DNA from: Williamsia herbipolensis
Lineage (GTDB): Bacteria > Actinomycetota > Actinomycetes > Mycobacteriales > Mycobacteriaceae
DNA length: 64,000 bases
Direction of reading: 5' to 3'
Assembly (NCBI RefSeq): GCF_000964005.1
Contig: NZ_JXYP01000015.1
Span: 26,664-90,663, forward strand
Part shown: one piece after another, positions 8,078 to 17,485 of the stretch
Numbering within the stretch: the first letter of the stretch is position 1
How the letters are laid out: each line of letters opens with the position of its first letter
Translations under genes and position numbers: made by a program
Notes under the pieces: model-generated
What the model was told of the DNA's origin: nothing
Seen by the model: only the letters and a program-made list of their open reading frames with translations
The model's database searches: none

Positions 8078-9871
8078 TCAGCGCTTGGCGTAGAGCTCCT
8101 CGATCGCGTCACCGTGGGCCTGGTGGATCACGTTGCGCTTGAGCTTCATGGTCGGCGTGATCTCGCCCGACTCGATGGTGAAATCGGTGTCGAGGATGGT
8201 GAACTTCTTGATCGCCTCGGCCTTCGACACCTTCGCGTTGGCCTGCTTCACCGCTCCGTCGATCTCGGCGCGCAGCGTCTCGTTGGTCGCCAGGTCGGCG
8301 ATCGGTGTGTCGGCCGAGAGCCCGTTGCGCTCGAGCCAGCCGGGGACCGCCTCGGCGTCGAGGGTGATCAGCGCGGCGATGAACGGCTTGTTGTCACCGA
8401 CGACCAGGCACTGGCTCACCAGCGGGTGGGCGCGGATCGAATCCTCGAGCGGGGCGGGGGACACGTTCTTGCCACCGGCGGTGACGATGAGTTCCTTCTT
8501 ACGGCCCGTGATCGCGAGGTATCCGTCGGTGAGGGTTCCGATGTCGCCGGTGCGGAACCACTCGCCGTCGAACGAGTCGCGGGTCGCGTCCTCGTTGTGC
8601 CAGTAACCCGCGAACACCATGGGGCCCTTGAGGAGCACCTCGCCGTCGTCGGCGATGCGCACCGAGGCGCCGGCGACGGGGCGGCCGACGGTGCCGACGC
8701 GCTGTGCGCCCGGTGCGTTGACCGTCACCGCCGCGGCGGTCTCCGACAGGCCGTAGCCCTCGTAGACCGGGATCCCGATGCCGCGGAAGAAGTGCCCGAG
8801 TCGGTCGCCGAGCGGCGCGCCACCGGCGATGGCGTCGGTGCACTTGCCGCCGAGTGCGGCACGCAGCTTGGCGTAGACCAGCGCGTCGAACACCTTGTGC
8901 TTGGCGCGCAGGGCCAGACCGGGCGAGCCCTTGTCGAGGGCGCGGCTGTACTCGATGGCGGTGTCGGCCGCGCGGTCGAAGATCTTGCCCTTGCCGCCGT
9001 CGTAGGCCTTCTGCTTCGCGCTGTTGTAGACCTTCTCGAACACGCGCGGCACCGAGAGGATGTAGCTCGGCTGGAACTTCTCGAAGTCGGAGATCAGGTT
9101 CGCGATGTCGTTGGTGTGGCCCAACAGGACCCCGCTCTCCACCGAACCGACCGCGACCACCCGGGCGAAGATGTGCGCCAGCGGGAGGAACAGCAGGGTC
9201 GAGCGCCCCTCGGACATGATGTCGCCGAGCGTCTCGCGCACGCTCGCGCACTCGCCGAGGAAGTTGCCGTGGGTCAGCGCCACGCCCTTCGGGTTGCCGG
9301 TGGTGCCCGAGGTGTAGACCAGGGTCGCGATGCTGTCGGAGGTCAGCGTCGACCGACGTCGGTCGAGCTCGTCGTCGCCGATGTCGGCGCCCTTGCCCGC
9401 GAGGGTGCCGAGGATGTCGTCTTCGATCACGAGGGTCTCGCGCAGCGTCGACGAGGCGGCGTCGACGACGTCGGCGTGCGTGATGCGCATCGCCTCGTTC
9501 TCCACGATCAGCAGGGAGGTGCCCGAGTCGGAGAGGATGTACTTCACCTGATCCGACGCCGACGTCTCGTAGATCGCGACCGTGGCGGCCCCCGCGCGCC
9601 AGATCGCGTAGTCGAGCACGGTCCACTCGTAGCGGGTGGACGACAGGATCCCGACCCGGTCGCCGGGCTCGACGCCGGCCGCGATGAGGCCCTTGGCGGT
9701 CGCATCGATCTGGTCGGCGAACTCGCCGGCGGTCACGATGGTCCACTTCTCTCCGCTGCGGCGGCGGAAGAGCGGCAGGTCGGGGCGTTCGCTGCGGTAG
9801 CGCAGCGGTGCGTCGACGATGGCGGCGTCGTCGGCGACGGTGGTGGTCGAGGGGGTGGTCACTGCGGGCAC
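8078..9871 (-). CDS. Long-chain acyl-CoA synthetase (FadD15-like)
   Basis: 597 residues of the ANL superfamily: activates fatty acids with ATP and CoA through an acyl-AMP intermediate. Motifs: the phosphate-binding loop VYTSGTTGNPKGVALTHGN, the adenine-binding EGYGLSETAA, the hinge ATP motif WFRTGDIGTL, and the catalytic-Lys region GRKKELIVTAGGKNVSP. Length and the VFEKVYNSAKQKA segment match the mycobacterial FadD15 group (about 600 residues). The GTG at 9871 has GGAG six bases upstream; a second GTG at 9862 is possible. It is divergent from the DEAD-box helicase gene with ~240 bp between them. It provides acyl-CoA for beta-oxidation or lipid synthesis. Confidence 0.93.
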   Translation of the reverse strand: MPAVTTPSTTTVADDAAIVDAPLRYRSERPDLPLFRRRSGEKWTIVTAGEFADQIDATAKGLIAAGVEPGDRVGILSSTRYEWTVLDYAIWRAGAATVAIYETSASDQVKYILSDSGTSLLIVENEAMRITHADVVDAASSTLRETLVIEDDILGTLAGKGADIGDDELDRRRSTLTSDSIATLVYTSGTTGNPKGVALTHGNFLGECASVRETLGDIMSEGRSTLLFLPLAHIFARVVAVGSVESGVLLGHTNDIANLISDFEKFQPSYILSVPRVFEKVYNSAKQKAYDGGKGKIFDRAADTAIEYSRALDKGSPGLALRAKHKVFDALVYAKLRAALGGKCTDAIAGGAPLGDRLGHFFRGIGIPVYEGYGLSETAAAVTVNAPGAQRVGTVGRPVAGASVRIADDGEVLLKGPMVFAGYWHNEDATRDSFDGEWFRTGDIGTLTDGYLAITGRKKELIVTAGGKNVSPAPLEDSIRAHPLVSQCLVVGDNKPFIAALITLDAEAVPGWLERNGLSADTPIADLATNETLRAEIDGAVKQANAKVSKAEAIKKFTILDTDFTIESGEITPTMKLKRNVIHQAHGDAIEELYAKR

Positions 9872-10110
9872 GAGGGTCTCCAATTCGATCGTTCGACGCA
9901 GCCCGAAAACGGACAATCCCGACCTGCGGCAGCACTGTGGCACAGATTACCTGGTCTGTTCCTAGGGCAAACCGCGGCTGCACAACCGCTCGGATGAGTC
10001 CCTGCGCCGCAGGTCACGAATAACGGATCGGCCCCCGGGCGGTTAGAGTGCTCGCGTAGACATCTCATCCGGCCGGCAGTGAGGCCGCCGAAAATCAACG
10101 ATCGGCTCAG

Positions 10111-11868
10111 GTGCCGGGAATCGGCGGGCAAGCAGTGGACGGCAACGGGTCGCAGGCCCAATCGGTGACATTCGCCGATCTCGACATCGAACCCCGGGTG
10201 CTGCAGGCACTCAACGACGTGGGGTACGAGAGTCCCTCGCCGATCCAGGCCGAGACGATCCCGCCGCTGATGGCCGGTCGTGACGTCGTCGGTCTCGCCC
10301 AGACGGGCACCGGCAAGACCGCCGCGTTCGCGATCCCGGTGCTGTCGAAGATCTCCGGCGGCGGCCGCAAGCCGCGTGCCCTGGTGCTCGCCCCGACCCG
10401 CGAGCTCGCGCTCCAGGTCGCCGAGGCGTTCGGCAAGTACGCCGCGCACCTGCCCGACATCAAGGTCCTCCCGATCTACGGCGGCCAGAGCTACGGCGTC
10501 CAGCTGTCGGGTCTGCGTCGCGGTGCCCAGATCGTCGTCGGGACGCCCGGTCGCGTGATCGACCACCTCGACAAGGGCACCCTCGACATCTCGGAGCTGG
10601 ATTTCCTCGTCCTCGACGAGGCCGACGAGATGCTCACCATGGGGTTCGCCGAGGACGTCGAGCGCATCCTGCGCGACACCCCCGACTCCAAGCAGGTCGC
10701 CCTGTTCTCCGCGACCATGCCCAAGGCCATCGGTCGGCTGGCGCAGAAGTACCTGAAGAGCCCGGTGGAGATCACCGTCAAGGCGAAGACGCAGACCGCG
10801 CAGAACACCACGCAGCGCTATCTGCAGGTGTCGCACCAGCGCAAACTCGACGCCCTCACGCGCGTGCTCGAGGTCGAGACCTTCGACGCGATGATCATCT
10901 TCGTCCGCACGAAGTCGGCGACCGAGGAACTCGCCGAGAAGCTGCGGTCGCGGGGCTTCTCCGCGGCGGCCATAAACGGCGACATCGTGCAGGCCCAACG
11001 TGAGCGCACCATCGCCTCGCTCAAGGCCGGATCGCTCGACATCCTCGTGGCCACCGACGTCGCCGCCCGTGGCCTCGACGTCGACCGCATCTCCCATGTC
11101 GTCAACTACGACATCCCCCACGACACCGAGTCGTACGTGCACCGCATCGGCCGCACCGGGCGTGCGGGTCGTTCCGGTGACGCGCTGCTGTTCATCACCC
11201 CGCGCGAACGTCACCTGCTGAGGTCGATCGAGAAGGCGACCCGTCAGCCCATCACCGAGATCGGTCTGCCCAGCGTCGACGACGTCAACGCCCAGCGTGT
11301 CGCCAAGTTCGGCGAGTCGATCACCGAGAACCTGGGGTCGGAGAACATCGCCATGTTCCGGCGGCTCATCGAGAACTACGCGCAGGAGAACGATGTGGCC
11401 ATGGCCGACATCGCCGCCGCGCTGGCCCTCGAGACCCGCGACGGCGGATTCCTGCTGAGCCCCGACCCCCCGGCGAGCGAGCGCAAGGCCGGGGCGGAGC
11501 GTCCCGAGCGCCGCCCGCGCGAGGGTGGCACCAACTTCGCCACCTACCGCATCGCGGTGGGCAAGAAGAACAACGTCACCCCCGGCGCGATCGTCGGTGC
11601 GATCGCCAACGAGGGCGGGCTCAGTCGCGGCGACTTCGGGCACATCAGCATCCGCGCCGACTACAGCCTCGTCGAACTCCCCGAGGATCTCGGTCGCGAG
11701 ACGCTGACCGCGCTGCGCAGCACCCGCATCATGAACGTGCCCATCAACCTGAGCAAGGATCAGGGTCCACCGCGCCAGCGCTCGTCGGCGCGCCAGGGCG
11801 GCGGTCGCGGCGGCGACTTCGGCGGCCGACGCGGTGCTCCGCGCGTGGCCGGTCGCGGTCGGAACTGA
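10111..11868 (+). CDS. deaD: DEAD-box ATP-dependent RNA helicase, DeaD/CsdA type
   Basis: 585 residues. Helicase core (1-~390): Q-motif YESPSPIQAETIP, motif I AQTGTGKT, PTRELALQ, motif II VLDEADEML, motif III SAT, and motif VI HRIGRTGRAGR. Next comes a DbpA-type RNA-binding domain (~450-565, ATYRIAVGKKNNVTPGAIVG). The tail is short and basic, rich in Arg and Gly (GGGRGGDFGGRRG). This is the CsdA arrangement, active in ribosome assembly and RNA decay, notably in the cold. The GTG at 10111 keeps the longest N-terminus; no good Shine-Dalgarno is seen and the GTG at 10135 is an alternative. It stands alone, with a 239-bp leader region upstream. Confidence 0.94.
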   Translation: MPGIGGQAVDGNGSQAQSVTFADLDIEPRVLQALNDVGYESPSPIQAETIPPLMAGRDVVGLAQTGTGKTAAFAIPVLSKISGGGRKPRALVLAPTRELALQVAEAFGKYAAHLPDIKVLPIYGGQSYGVQLSGLRRGAQIVVGTPGRVIDHLDKGTLDISELDFLVLDEADEMLTMGFAEDVERILRDTPDSKQVALFSATMPKAIGRLAQKYLKSPVEITVKAKTQTAQNTTQRYLQVSHQRKLDALTRVLEVETFDAMIIFVRTKSATEELAEKLRSRGFSAAAINGDIVQAQRERTIASLKAGSLDILVATDVAARGLDVDRISHVVNYDIPHDTESYVHRIGRTGRAGRSGDALLFITPRERHLLRSIEKATRQPITEIGLPSVDDVNAQRVAKFGESITENLGSENIAMFRRLIENYAQENDVAMADIAAALALETRDGGFLLSPDPPASERKAGAERPERRPREGGTNFATYRIAVGKKNNVTPGAIVGAIANEGGLSRGDFGHISIRADYSLVELPEDLGRETLTALRSTRIMNVPINLSKDQGPPRQRSSARQGGGRGGDFGGRRGAPRVAGRGRN

Positions 11869-12027
11869 TCCGTACGGCCGGCTCCACCGCGGGTCCTCAC
11901 CGCCTTCAGGAAACTTTCCCGTAACATCGGCCCGGCTGCGTCCGATGTCACATCCACGGGCTACGACATCGTCGTCGTACCCGACCGGACGTCAGCGTCA
12001 GAAATTCTCCTGCAGTAACAAGGATCG

Positions 12028-12375
12028 GTGAGTTCCCCGGTGTCAGTGGTGGATCCAATCTCGGTGACAGAAGCGGCCGAGCACACACAACAGGGTGCGG
12101 CCGTCGTGGTGGACATGCGTCCCCAGGTGGTTCGTCATCAAGGAAGTCTCCCCGGGGCGGTGATCGTGGAGTCGGCCGATCTGACCGCCGCTTTCGAGCC
12201 GACCTCCCCCCGTCGGATGCCCTGCGTGTGCGACCTGGACGTCGAGATCGCCGTGGTGTCGGTGCGTGCGCAGGCCCGCCGCATCGCCGAGCAGATCGCC
12301 GCGCTGGGCTACACCAACGTGCGCTACGTCGACGGCGACTTCCCGGCCTTCCGCTCGGCGCTGCTCGCCGGCTGA
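12028..12375 (+). CDS. Rhodanese-fold protein without the catalytic cysteine
   Basis: 115 residues matching a single rhodanese domain: VVVDMRPQVVRHQGSLPGAV (strand plus the R...G.lpGA turn), and RRIAEQIAALGYTNVRYVDGDFPAF (helix plus last strand). The active-site loop, normally C-x4-R after a hydrophobic strand, reads AVVSVRAQA, so no Cys sits at the expected place. Two Cys in PCVCDL lie before the strand and are unlikely substitutes. Sulfur-transferase activity is therefore doubtful, and it may bind a ligand or protein instead. The GTG start has AAGGATCG upstream. It is monocistronic, between deaD and the helicase-nuclease gene. Confidence 0.75.
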   Translation: MSSPVSVVDPISVTEAAEHTQQGAAVVVDMRPQVVRHQGSLPGAVIVESADLTAAFEPTSPRRMPCVCDLDVEIAVVSVRAQARRIAEQIAALGYTNVRYVDGDFPAFRSALLAG

Positions 12376-12523
12376 TCGAGCTCGGCGGTCCGTCACGGCC
12401 GCGCGTCCGTTCTGCGCGTCACCGCACTGAGCGCGGTCATCGAATATCGTGGGCACCCATGAATGCGAAGGTCAGGGCCCGAGCAGGTAGCGTTCTCTCT
12501 GCCTCGGTCCATAGACCTGAGGT

Positions 12524-12537
12524 TCACCTCGAGGTGA
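12524..12537. promoter_or_regulatory. Perfect 14-bp palindrome upstream of the helicase-nuclease gene
   Basis: TCACCTCGAGGTGA is its own reverse complement and lies 43 bp before the ATG at 12581; the overlapping ACCTGAGGT (12515-12523) is a near-palindrome of similar composition. It is a candidate operator or hairpin in the 5' leader; the binding protein is unknown. Confidence 0.4.
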
Positions 12538-12580
12538 CCCGACGACCTCGACCGCTGATGGTGCGGGCGAAGAGGACCTG

Positions 12581-15500
12581 ATGACCGAATCGATGTCCGT
12601 CGACGATCGACGCGCACGGGTGTTACGGCTGTTGCAGTTCCTGCACGAGCTCATCCGTGCGAAGTCCGACGTCGTCCGCAACGTCGACGACCACGAGGCC
12701 CTCGTCTGGCTCGGCGACGACCACGGTCTGCCGATGCGTGGCAAGGCCGCACCCGGTGAACGCTTCCTCGAACTGCGCTCCACCGGTGCGGGCGCCGACG
12801 GATTCGCGAGCGTCGCGGCCATGCTCGACGAACTCGCCGAACGTCCCGAGTCGCTCGAACTCGTGGTCGCGACCGGTCTTCTGACCATCGGATCCGACGC
12901 CTCCGCCGACGGCGATGTCCCGGCGGTCAACCAGCACCTGCTCACCCAGGCCGTCGTCGCCGAACACGACCACACCGCCGACACCATCTCGATCAGCCTG
13001 GCCGGCGACTCGGTCCCCGAACTGCAGGACAGTCACCTCCTCACCGGGGTCGACGGATTCGACCTCGGCCGGTCGGGGGAGGTCGCCGATCTGCTGGCCG
13101 CGCAGCCGTCGGTGCTCGCACCCGCCATCGCGGACATCGTCGAGACCTGGCGCACCACCGTGCCGACGGGTTCGGTGCCCGTGACCGTCACCGCGACACC
13201 GGCTCTCGTGCTGCGCAACCGCGGTTCGGGCGCGATCCTCGGCTACTACGAGGCCATGATGGCGTCGCTGCGCGACGCCGACGGCGACGCCTCGATCCCC
13301 ATCGGACTCGCCCAGCTCGTCGAACCGATCGAGTCCGAGGAACGCGTCGCGAGGCTGGCGGAGGCCGGCGCGATGTCGGCGGGCGAACTCGTGGAGGACG
13401 CGCTCTACCCGTTGGCGTCGAACGTCGAACAGCGCGACATCCTCGCCCAGCTCGGACTCGACAGTGGCGTCGTGGTGGAGGGTCCGCCCGGTACCGGCAA
13501 GACGCACACCATCGCCAACCTCATGGCCGCCCTGCTGGCCAAGGGGCAGCGCGTGCTGGTCGTGAGCGAGAAGGCCCAGGCGCTGCAGGTGCTGCGCGAC
13601 AAGCTGCCGCCGGAACTGCGCGAGCTCGCCGTCGCCATCACCGACGTCACCAAGGACGGTTCGTCGTCGCTGGTGGAGAGCGTCGAGGCGATCGCCGGCC
13701 GCAAGGGGTCGTTCCAGTCGCGGGTGGTGACGTCCGAAATCAAGAACCTGCGGTCCAAGCGCGACCAGGCGCGCGCCAAGCGCGAGCAGATCCTGCGTGA
13801 GATCTGGCAGCTGCGCGAGTCGGAGACCGAGAAGCACGAGTGGGTGGCCGCGGGCTACAGCGGAACCGCAGCGCACATCGTGCGGACCTGCCAGGAGGTC
13901 GCCGACCGGTACGACTGGCTGCCCGGGCCCCTCGAATCGGCGCTGCCGCCCCTCGACACCGACGAGATGGACCGTCTGCTGACGTTGCTGCGCGAGCGCG
14001 ACGACACCTGGGCGAGCCGGCTCGCCCAGCGTCTGCCCGATCTGGAGGCGTTCCTGCCCGGGTCGGTCGAGCTGGACTCGATCTGCGCGCGCATCGCCGA
14101 GCACCCCGGCGAGAAGATGGTCGGGAGCGGCTCGCTGCTCGCCATCCTCTCCGACGTCGACAGCGGTCGGCTCCTCGTCATCAAGAACCAGTGCGACCAC
14201 CTCGGCGCCGCCGTCCGCGAGGTGCGGACGTTCCCCGAGCACCTCCAGCAGATGGCCGAGCGCCTGCTCTCCGGTGAGGCCGCCTACCTGTGGAATCGCG
14301 TCACCCAGATCTCGGCCGTCATCGACGAGGCCACCCGGCGCGACCGTGACATCGGCACCCACGAGGTGTCGGTTCCGTCCGGTGACGGCACCGTGGGGGC
14401 TCCCGCCGGTGCGGCGTCGGTGTTCGACGACGTCGCGCAGTACCTCCGATCGGGTGGTGTGTGGCGCTCGCGCTTCCGCAAGTCGCCGCAGCAGCGGGCC
14501 GTCGACGCACTCGGTGTCGTGGCCACGGTCGACGGACGTGCGCCCGCCGACGCCGACACCATGCAACTCGTCGCCGATCACCTCGCTGTGCTCGAGGGCG
14601 TCGGTCGCGTGCAGACCGTTCTCGCCGACGTCGACGTCCCCGTCGACACCACCGGGTCGCGGTCGTCGCAACTGGGGCAGCTCGTCCGGCTCGACGAGCA
14701 GCTGGGCTGGATCTCGGAGCTCCTCACCGGCCGTGACGCACTCGTCCGTCAGCTCGAGTCGATCAGCCCCGGCGGACCCCGCCCGAAGAGCATCGACGAG
14801 GTCGCCGAGGTGGCACGCCAGACCGGTGCGATCGCGGCGACCAACGACGCCGTGCTGGCCCGGCGCGAACTGGACGAGCACGCGCGGGCGCTCAGCGCCG
14901 AGGTCGACCAGGGGCCGTCCGACGAGGGCGAGGCCCTCGTGTCGGCCATCGTCGCCGCCGACGCCGACGCCATCAAGGAGTCGCGCCGGGCGTTCAACTC
15001 CGCACGCGCACAACGTGATCGCCAGGGCGCCTTGGACCTGCTCGAACTCCGTCTGAAGCAGAAGGCGCCCGAGCTGCACCGCCTGTTGCGGGAGACCGCC
15101 GACGACCGCGTATGGGACGCGCGCCTGCGCGAGCTGACCGACGCCTGGTCGTGGCGACGTGCCTATTCGTGGGCGGCGGACCGCAGCGACCCGAACCGCG
15201 AGTCACGCCTCGAGTCAGATCTCGATGCCGTCGAGGCCGACATCGGACACTTCACCGCCGGGCTGGCTGCGGCGTGCGCATGGCGCGAATGCCTCGAGCA
15301 GATGTCCGTCGCACAGGTGCAGGCGCTGCAGTCCTACCGCGACCACATCACCAACCTGGGCAAGGGATCGGGCAAGCACGCCGAACGGTTCCGTCGTGCC
15401 GCGCGGTCGGCGATGACGCAGGCCCAGGGAGCGGTCCCGGCGTGGATCATGCCGATCTCGCAGGTCCTCTCGTCGATCACCCCGGAGCAGAACTCGTTCG

Positions 15501-16783
15501 ATGTCGTGATCGTCGACGAGGCGAGCCAGGCCGACATCACCAGCCTGTTCCTGCTGTGGCTCGCGCCCCGGGTGATCGTCGTGGGCGACGACAGGCAGTG
15601 TGCGCCGGGGACATCCGGTGCCGCAGGGCTCGACGACGTCTTCGCCAAACTCGACACGTACCTCCCCGACATTCCGCAGTACATGCGTGACAGCCTCACC
15701 CCGCGGTCGAGCCTGTTCTCCATGCTGCGCACACGATTCGGTCACGTCGTGCGGCTGCGCGAGCACTTCCGGTCGATGCCGGAGATCATCGAGTACTCCT
15801 CGCGGCAGTTCTACCCGGACTCGCCGCTGGTGCCGGTGCGCCAGTTCGGCGCCGACCGACTGCCCCCGTTGCGCACGGTCTTCGTGCCCGAGGCGGTCGC
15901 CACCGGCGACAGCTCGGCGCTGACCAACAGCATCGAGGCCGACGCACTCGTCGAGGCGCTCGTGGCCTGTGCCGACGACGAGCGCTACGCCGGCCTCACG
16001 TTCGGTGTGGTGGTGTTGCAGGGCCAACGTCAGGTCGACCTCATCACCCAGCGGCTCCGCGCCGCGCTCACCCCCGAGCAGTGGCACGAGCGGTCGCTGC
16101 GCATCGGGACGCCGCCGGACTTCCAGGGCGACGAACGCCATGTGGTGTTCCTGTCGATGGTGGTCTCGGTCGACCGGAACCCGGTGTCGCTCACCAGGAG
16201 TGAATCGCAGCGCCGGTTCAACGTGGCGGCGTCGCGCGCGATGGAGCAGCTGTGGTTGTTCCACTCGGTCGCCTCGGCCGACCTCAAGCCGAACGACCTG
16301 CGTTACTCGCTGCTGTCGTACATGGAACGCACCGAGGGTGCGCTGGTCGATCCGATGCCGTCGGTGGTGACCGTCGACGAGCGGTGCGAGCCGTTCGAGA
16401 GCCTCTTCGAGCAGCAGATCTTCCTCGACCTGACCGCTCGGGGATATCACGTCAACCCGAAGGTGTCGGTGAACAACCGCGTGATCGATCTCGTGGTCAC
16501 CGGCGCCGATGCCCGCCTGGCGGTGGAGTGCGACGGTGACGAGTTCACCAGCACGCCCGAGCAGGCCCGCGCCGACATGGAGCGCGAACGCGAGCTACGG
16601 CGCTGCGGCTGGCGGTTCTGGCGCGTCCGCGAGTCGGAGTACCTCCTCGATCCCGAGCGCGCCCTGGCCGGACTGTGGACCGAACTCCGCGCGCGCGGTG
16701 TCGCCGCGCACTCGGTTCCCGACAGCGACGTGGCGCGGGCGGCGGAGGGTTGGGAACCGATCGATCTCACCGGCGGCGACTGA
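12581..16783 (+). CDS. Large SF1 (UvrD/Upf1-like) helicase with C-terminal Vsr/DUF559-type nuclease domain
   Basis: 1400 residues. The N-terminal ~290 residues have no family I recognise. The SF1 helicase core is split: Walker A EGPPGTGKTHTIANL (~300-308), then a ~650-residue insertion with charged, coiled-coil-like stretches (KNLRSKRDQARAKREQ), then Walker B VVIVDEASQAD (Asp978-Glu979), GDDRQCAP, the REHFRS motif, and FQGDERHVVFLSMV plus FNVAASRA (motifs V/VI). The last ~130 residues resemble a restriction-endonuclease fold of the Vsr/MTES_1575 kind, with Asp1303 in VIDLVV, Glu1316 and Asp1318 in AVECDGDEF, and a final RFWRVRESE strand. Related fusions include antiphage candidates (family knowledge). 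No methylase or other defence gene adjoins it, so function remains open: nucleic-acid repair, processing or defence. Confidence 0.85.
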   Translation: MTESMSVDDRRARVLRLLQFLHELIRAKSDVVRNVDDHEALVWLGDDHGLPMRGKAAPGERFLELRSTGAGADGFASVAAMLDELAERPESLELVVATGLLTIGSDASADGDVPAVNQHLLTQAVVAEHDHTADTISISLAGDSVPELQDSHLLTGVDGFDLGRSGEVADLLAAQPSVLAPAIADIVETWRTTVPTGSVPVTVTATPALVLRNRGSGAILGYYEAMMASLRDADGDASIPIGLAQLVEPIESEERVARLAEAGAMSAGELVEDALYPLASNVEQRDILAQLGLDSGVVVEGPPGTGKTHTIANLMAALLAKGQRVLVVSEKAQALQVLRDKLPPELRELAVAITDVTKDGSSSLVESVEAIAGRKGSFQSRVVTSEIKNLRSKRDQARAKREQILREIWQLRESETEKHEWVAAGYSGTAAHIVRTCQEVADRYDWLPGPLESALPPLDTDEMDRLLTLLRERDDTWASRLAQRLPDLEAFLPGSVELDSICARIAEHPGEKMVGSGSLLAILSDVDSGRLLVIKNQCDHLGAAVREVRTFPEHLQQMAERLLSGEAAYLWNRVTQISAVIDEATRRDRDIGTHEVSVPSGDGTVGAPAGAASVFDDVAQYLRSGGVWRSRFRKSPQQRAVDALGVVATVDGRAPADADTMQLVADHLAVLEGVGRVQTVLADVDVPVDTTGSRSSQLGQLVRLDEQLGWISELLTGRDALVRQLESISPGGPRPKSIDEVAEVARQTGAIAATNDAVLARRELDEHARALSAEVDQGPSDEGEALVSAIVAADADAIKESRRAFNSARAQRDRQGALDLLELRLKQKAPELHRLLRETADDRVWDARLRELTDAWSWRRAYSWAADRSDPNRESRLESDLDAVEADIGHFTAGLAAACAWRECLEQMSVAQVQALQSYRDHITNLGKGSGKHAERFRRAARSAMTQAQGAVPAWIMPISQVLSSITPEQNSFDVVIVDEASQADITSLFLLWLAPRVIVVGDDRQCAPGTSGAAGLDDVFAKLDTYLPDIPQYMRDSLTPRSSLFSMLRTRFGHVVRLREHFRSMPEIIEYSSRQFYPDSPLVPVRQFGADRLPPLRTVFVPEAVATGDSSALTNSIEADALVEALVACADDERYAGLTFGVVVLQGQRQVDLITQRLRAALTPEQWHERSLRIGTPPDFQGDERHVVFLSMVVSVDRNPVSLTRSESQRRFNVAASRAMEQLWLFHSVASADLKPNDLRYSLLSYMERTEGALVDPMPSVVTVDERCEPFESLFEQQIFLDLTARGYHVNPKVSVNNRVIDLVVTGADARLAVECDGDEFTSTPEQARADMERERELRRCGWRFWRVRESEYLLDPERALAGLWTELRARGVAAHSVPDSDVARAAEGWEPIDLTGGD

Positions 16784-16803
16784 CCGCATCCCTCTCGCGG
16801 CGC

Positions 16804-17229
16804 TCAGGTCCCCTCGGGCATCGCCGCGCGCACCGCGGCCACAGTTCCGTCCGGGTCGGGATCGCGGCGCATCACCAGACCACGGGCGAACGACAAGCGG
16901 TCGCCGTGGTGGCGGGGGACCACGTGCACGTGGGTGTGGAACACCGTCTGGAACGCCGCACGCCCGTCGTTGATCATCACGTTGACCCCGTCGGCGGCGA
17001 TCGACGACGACCGCAGGGCGGCGCCGATCATCCGGGCGGCGTCGAACAGCCGTGTGCCCATCTCGCTGGTGATGCCGGCGAGATCGGGATGGTGTTCGCG
17101 GGGGATGACCAGCGTATGGCCCGGTCGTACAGGGCGGATGTCGAGAAAGCCCATCACGTGATCGTCGGAGTAGACCATCCGTGCCGGGGCGGTGCCGGCC
17201 ACGATCGCGCAGAACACGCACTCACTCAT
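16804..17229 (-). CDS. HIT-family nucleotide hydrolase/transferase
   Basis: 141 residues with the histidine-triad motif HTHVHVVP, in which the middle His is the catalytic nucleophile on phosphoramidate or dinucleotide substrates. The N-terminal CVFCAIVAG carries the C-x2-C common in HIT proteins, whose second half of the zinc site is often His. It has the usual strand DIRPVRPGHTLVIPREHH. ATG at 17229 is preferred over a GTG at 17238. It is convergent with the helicase-nuclease gene (20 bp) and faces away from fas. Purine-nucleotide hydrolysis is the family's usual role; the exact substrate is unknown. Confidence 0.92.
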   Translation of the reverse strand: MSECVFCAIVAGTAPARMVYSDDHVMGFLDIRPVRPGHTLVIPREHHPDLAGITSEMGTRLFDAARMIGAALRSSSIAADGVNVMINDGRAAFQTVFHTHVHVVPRHHGDRLSFARGLVMRRDPDPDGTVAAVRAAMPEGT

Positions 17230-17437
17230 GACCGCCACCCTAAGGTGCGCGTCGCCACCGCCGACGACACGTGGTGATCGCCCACCACACGGGACGACAC
17301 GATGACGCCCGCCACTGCCTCATAACGATTCGGTAACGAACTGTTCTGCGCCTCGGATCGGCCGCCGACGGGGCGCCTCGACGCCGTCACGTGGGGGTTC
17401 GTCGGGAGTCGCGGGAGGGTACGACCGGCCCTGCGAA

Positions 17438-17463
17438 GTTACCCGCGGGGTTACTCGCGGGTA
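17438..17463. repeat. Tandem 12-bp direct repeats with embedded inverted repeat (candidate fas operator)
   Basis: GTTACCCGCGGG is followed immediately by GTTACTCGCGGG (one mismatch), and TACCCGCG (17440-17447) pairs with CGCGGGTA (17456-17463) across 8 bp. This combination of direct and inverted symmetry ~285 bp before the fas start suggests a multi-dimer regulator site. Confidence 0.45.
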
Positions 17464-17485
17464 TACCCGGCGGTCACCCCAAAAC

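Noticed and set aside
12623..15079. 818-residue minus-strand open frame opposite the helicase-nuclease gene
   Set aside because: Antisense shadow with no motifs; the plus strand has intact helicase motifs.
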